In this document: piece by piece, positions 60,481-64,000 of the stretch
How positions within the stretch are numbered: position 1 is the first letter of the stretch
How the letters are laid out: each line of letters begins with the position of its first letter
NCBI GenBank assembly: GCA_013396655.1
Contig: WBMV01001233.1
Location: 124,533-188,532 of the forward strand
DNA length: 64,000 nucleotides
Origin: Campylorhamphus procurvoides
Taxonomy: Eukaryota > Chordata > Aves > Passeriformes > Dendrocolaptidae
Direction: 5' to 3'
Notes under the pieces: generated by a model
The model's input: only the letters and a program-made list of their open reading frames with translations
Databases searched by the model: none
What the model was told of the DNA's origin: nothing
Translations under genes and position numbers: made by a program

Positions 60481-62633
60481 AAACACTGAGGTACCTTATT
60501 CTGGGAGCCAGGCATACAAAAGTGACAGAATAATTTATTATTCAGCACATAAAGAAAATTGAATCAAAATCATGTCCATTCATTTCTACTGGACTCCTTA
60601 TAAATTAAGAGGAACTCTAAAATGAGTATGTGTATCAAAGTCTGGTCCCACTTGAGCTATTGACTTTGTTGAGATGTGTCTCTGAAATTATCCAAATGGC
60701 ATAGTGGAAGTACATATTTTTCATTGGGCCAAATACCCAGTAATCTTGCAAGTTTACTAGAAAAAGAAAGAAAATTCAAACTTAACTAACAATCATTTTG
60801 TGAAATCAGAATGCAATTTGAAGCAGAAGTTCAAAATACACTTCAGAAAATCAAAAGGAATTAGATAGTTTAATGCAGTCTCATTCTAGAATAAAAATAA
60901 AAGGAAAATACAAAGGGAATCTCTTCACTTTGATGTGAGAGAAATATAAACTTTTACCAAAAAAATAGCATATGCATTTTGATGAAACCCATGTAACAGT
61001 AAAAGACATACCCAGCATTATGATCTCCCACATAGTTAAAATTACCTGTACTCCTACACAAAGAATAATATATCCCTCACTTTTCCTTATAAATGAAATT
61101 GAAATGTTTGTTAAAATTATCTTTTCATCTTTTTCTCTCCCCTGTCACTGCTTGTTTCTTCTCATTATTTTCTTCTTCAATCCCTGCCCACCCATACTGT
61201 ACTCTTCCTGGAAGGTAAAAAAAATGTTAAGAGATAAATCTTTAATACAATTCTGAGCACACAGAGATTTTCTGATCAGGTTTATATTTGGCACAAGGTA
61301 AGTCCAAAACAAAAGAGCAGACAGAAAGATGGCTTAGCATCTTACCATTCTGAGGTCTCACTTCAGAATTCCAAATTGTTATGACTTCCTATTGTCACAA
61401 CACTAAGAAGTCCTTAAGAAATCTAGCAATCTAATGAGCCTCACACACTACTATTGCAGAACACATTGATCTGAAGATAAGAAGGGACAGTGTGTCATAT
61501 ATGCTATATAAAATGTAATGAGGTGAGTTTATTTTTAGTCTATTTTTCTGAACCAGTTACACTTGCCCTCCACCTGCATACTCTGCTCATTTTCCTCACC
61601 AGTGCAAATCATCTTGATGCATGACATCCAGCTTCAGGATTTACCTATGTAAAGAGAGCTAAGAGGAGTAATTACCCCAGTAGATAAGATAATAAAATCT
61701 ATTTAGAAAGTCATAGTGAAAAGATTAATTTAAGGAAACAGAGACCAAACTAGGTTCCTCTTTTTATTTACACTTTCTCAGCCAAAACAATGGTAAATCA
61801 TGATTGTAGCAAATATTGCAATTTGTTTACTGTTGAGTGTTCAAGTACCATATGAGATGAGTAAATTGATTCCATTATCAGAATATGTACGACTTCTGAG
61901 ATTAGCAGAAGGAGTAGAATGTTGTTACCCATTCACAAGGACTAGAAGCATTGGCCATCTCATTCTTAATGATACATCCAGTTGTCAAGGTTAAAGTTTG
62001 AAAACCTGTGCTTCCACCATTTTAGTTCAGTTTTTTTTTGTCTTTTAATAATTTCATCCGTAACCAGGAATATTGAAAGCATTTCAGTGTAACAAAATAT
62101 GTAGGAGAGGAGATCATCACCAATGCTTGTGAAACTGAAGTTATTTGTGGTGACAGCACTAAATGATCTTCTTCACAGTGATGCAATGGAGTGCTTCTGG
62201 CTGAGCCAGGGGATGAAATGCACAGGAACAAGATTTTCCAATTCAAGGCTCAGCTTCAAGCAGCAGTAAACTTTTCCCTGACTTGCCCTTTTGTTGTTTT
62301 TGCAGCATATTGCACAAGCTTTATGAATATCCATAAAATGGGATTCAGTTAACATAAAAACTAATGTTTCAGCTGTGGACAAACAGTGCTTGCACGACTT
62401 CAAGGCCTTTGTTTTTCACTCTGCAGCACCAGAGAGTAGGCTGGGAATGAGCCAAGGGGATGGGGGTGAACCTAGCTGGAATAGCTGATCCCACCTGACC
62501 AAAGGGATATTGCATACCATACAACATCATGTTCAGCAATTAAACTGAGGGGAGTTTTTCTAAAGTATTTCTTGGTTGGACACTGGCTGGGCATTGACCT
62601 TGTGGTGGTGGATGACTCCATTTGTACCACTTA
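60481..62633. other. AT-rich gene-free stretch
   Basis: No gene or repeat family recognised. Frames up to 94 codons are without motifs. Confidence 0.55.
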
Positions 62634-62835
62634 TAGAATCACTGAGGTTGTAAAAACTTCTCAGATCACCAAGTCCAACTGTTAACCTAGCACTGTATTA
62701 ACTCAGCATTGTGTTAATCCGCCATGTTCACCACTAAACCATGTCCTCAAGTGCCACTTCCATATTCTTTTTGAACCCTTCAGGGATGGTGAATCTATTA
62801 CTTCTCTGGGCAGCTCTTCCAATGCCTAACCAGTC
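62634..62835 (-). mobile_element. CR1 LINE 3' terminus
   Basis: Minus-sense CR1 tail. The plus strand starts 'atagaatcactgaggttgta', followed by 'aagtccaactgttaaccta', 'gccatgttcaccactaaacc', 'gtcctcaagtgccacttcca' and 'tctctgggcagctcttccaa'. Same subfamily as 50551-50690 but longer. A small tandem duplication of 'cagcactgtattaact/cagcattgtgttaatc' lies at about 62688-62720. Confidence 0.84.
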
Positions 62836-64000
62836 TTCACAAAGCAAATATAAAACATGTTATAAGAAATATTCACCAATGTTTCTAATAGGTTCCAAAA
62901 TCCACCAGAACAGTTTTATAAAGGACAAACTGAAACAGTTTATATTAAACTTGTTCCTATCTCTCACACTTTCACGTGATCTTTATCTTGTCCCATAAAT
63001 TTTCTTGCTTTTACCCTTCTGATTCTCTCCCCCAGTCCTTTATGAGGAGAGAGCAAGTGTCTGGGTGGAGGCTTTGCTGCCACCCATATAGACCTACCAT
63101 GTTCTCAAGACTTTAAAAAAGTTCTGATGAAAAACTGAAATTTAAAAAATTAATAACTTGTGCAAAGCTTTTTTTCAAAGATATAAATACATTTTTTCCA
63201 GCTACATAAACCCATTAAAAATATTAATTTCCTGTAGTCTTAAAAATCCCAAACATTGACATGAATATTAATTGCTTTGTTTGCAACTCCATTTTTACTG
63301 CAGTCAATGGAAGAGTATTCAATGCATTTAGAAAATGCTCTTATACCATAACATGGACAAAGATTTATCCTGTTGCTGTTGCATCTGTATAGTTTACATT
63401 TTTTGCAATATAGTGAGCATACAATAGCTCTTCTTATGGAATGAAAAAATACAGTTTCAGACCAGTTCCAACTAGAATGAAACTCAAATCTCCTAACTAA
63501 AATACTTCATATTGACCTATTAGAGTACATGTCATAAAAATTAACCGTGCCCCAATGTTATTTTTTTATAATTACCAAGGGTGAATAATTTTCTGATATC
63601 CCTGAATTATTTCACATTCGTCTATAATGATTTAGATTTTGGTTTGAGAAAACAAGACATCTGCAATATTCTATAGAAACTTTAGAACAAATAAAGCAAA
63701 TAAAAAGGTAAAAAAGTTGCTCCAGCAGATATTAAACTGCCTGCATAAGAATAGTTGCAATACATTCCTGAAACACAGAGAAGAAAGTACAAGGTCATAA
63801 GATTCTATCCAAATAATTGATTAAGCTGCAATATTTCAAGTTGCTCATTGCAACTGGGTCACTTAGTTCATGAAAAGGAACCAGTGAATTCCATTGTGAA
63901 TATTGCAGCATCCATAACATTCCCCTAAGAAGCTTAGAACTTATATCTTATTTTCAAAAAAATCAAAAAAAACGAAAGAAAACCAAAAAAATCAATCTCA
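62836..64000. other. AT-rich gene-free stretch to window end
   Basis: No gene or repeat family recognised. The last 50 bases are an A-rich tract. Confidence 0.55.

Noticed and set aside
1..64000. CRISPR arrays, operons, phage or plasmid genes
   Set aside because: No regularly spaced direct repeats with spacers and no dense coding; content is typical of a vertebrate nuclear genome.

Overview
This is vertebrate nuclear DNA, almost certainly from a bird. The main evidence is the repeat content: at least fifteen fragments of the avian CR1 LINE, several ending in the CR1-specific tail of repeated ATTCTATG-type octamers, and at least six endogenous-retrovirus (ERV) LTRs of types I recall from chicken and songbird genomes. 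The sequence is AT-rich, has no operon-like organisation, and shows no recognisable host exon, tRNA, rRNA or CpG-island promoter. It reads as intergenic (gene-desert) or deep intronic DNA. Species, chromosome and any host gene cannot be named from the sequence.

Layout. 1-10.5 kb is AT-rich single-copy-like DNA with three short CR1 3' ends. 10.5-11.4 kb is a minus-strand LTR of one ERV family, called family A here. 13.9-16.05 kb is a composite: CR1 pieces in both orientations, a 5'-truncated plus-strand family A LTR, and a second, minus-strand LTR nested in it that holds a 38-base gap. 17.8-20.2 kb is a plus-strand CR1 split by an insertion of about 1.4 kb. That insertion contains a (CA)n microsatellite and what looks like an assembly duplication of 328 bp bounded by single Ns. 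22.2-26.3 kb is the main feature: a minus-strand CR1 with recognisable remains of ORF1 (esterase-like), endonuclease and reverse transcriptase. It has lost the segment between endonuclease and reverse transcriptase, and a 588-bp LTR with clean termini and a 4-bp target duplication has inserted into its ORF1.

26.3-64 kb is mostly AT-rich DNA without recognisable genes. Within it are a complete family A solo LTR with a 5-bp target duplication (39346-40266), another family A copy (51128-51718), an LTR of a different family (53102-53680), a possible further LTR near 58 kb, seven more CR1 fragments, and small inverted and tandem repeats.

No genes work together here. The only coding remains belong to CR1, and all are broken. 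Of the open reading frames longer than 120 codons, two lie antisense in repeats and the third (30824-31192) looks like a chance frame. I found no new biological system. What deserves attention is the nested-insertion chronology, the probable misassembly at 18.5-19.6 kb, the hairpin near 43 kb and two unclassified blocks (about 13.87-14.1 kb and 58.2-58.55 kb).
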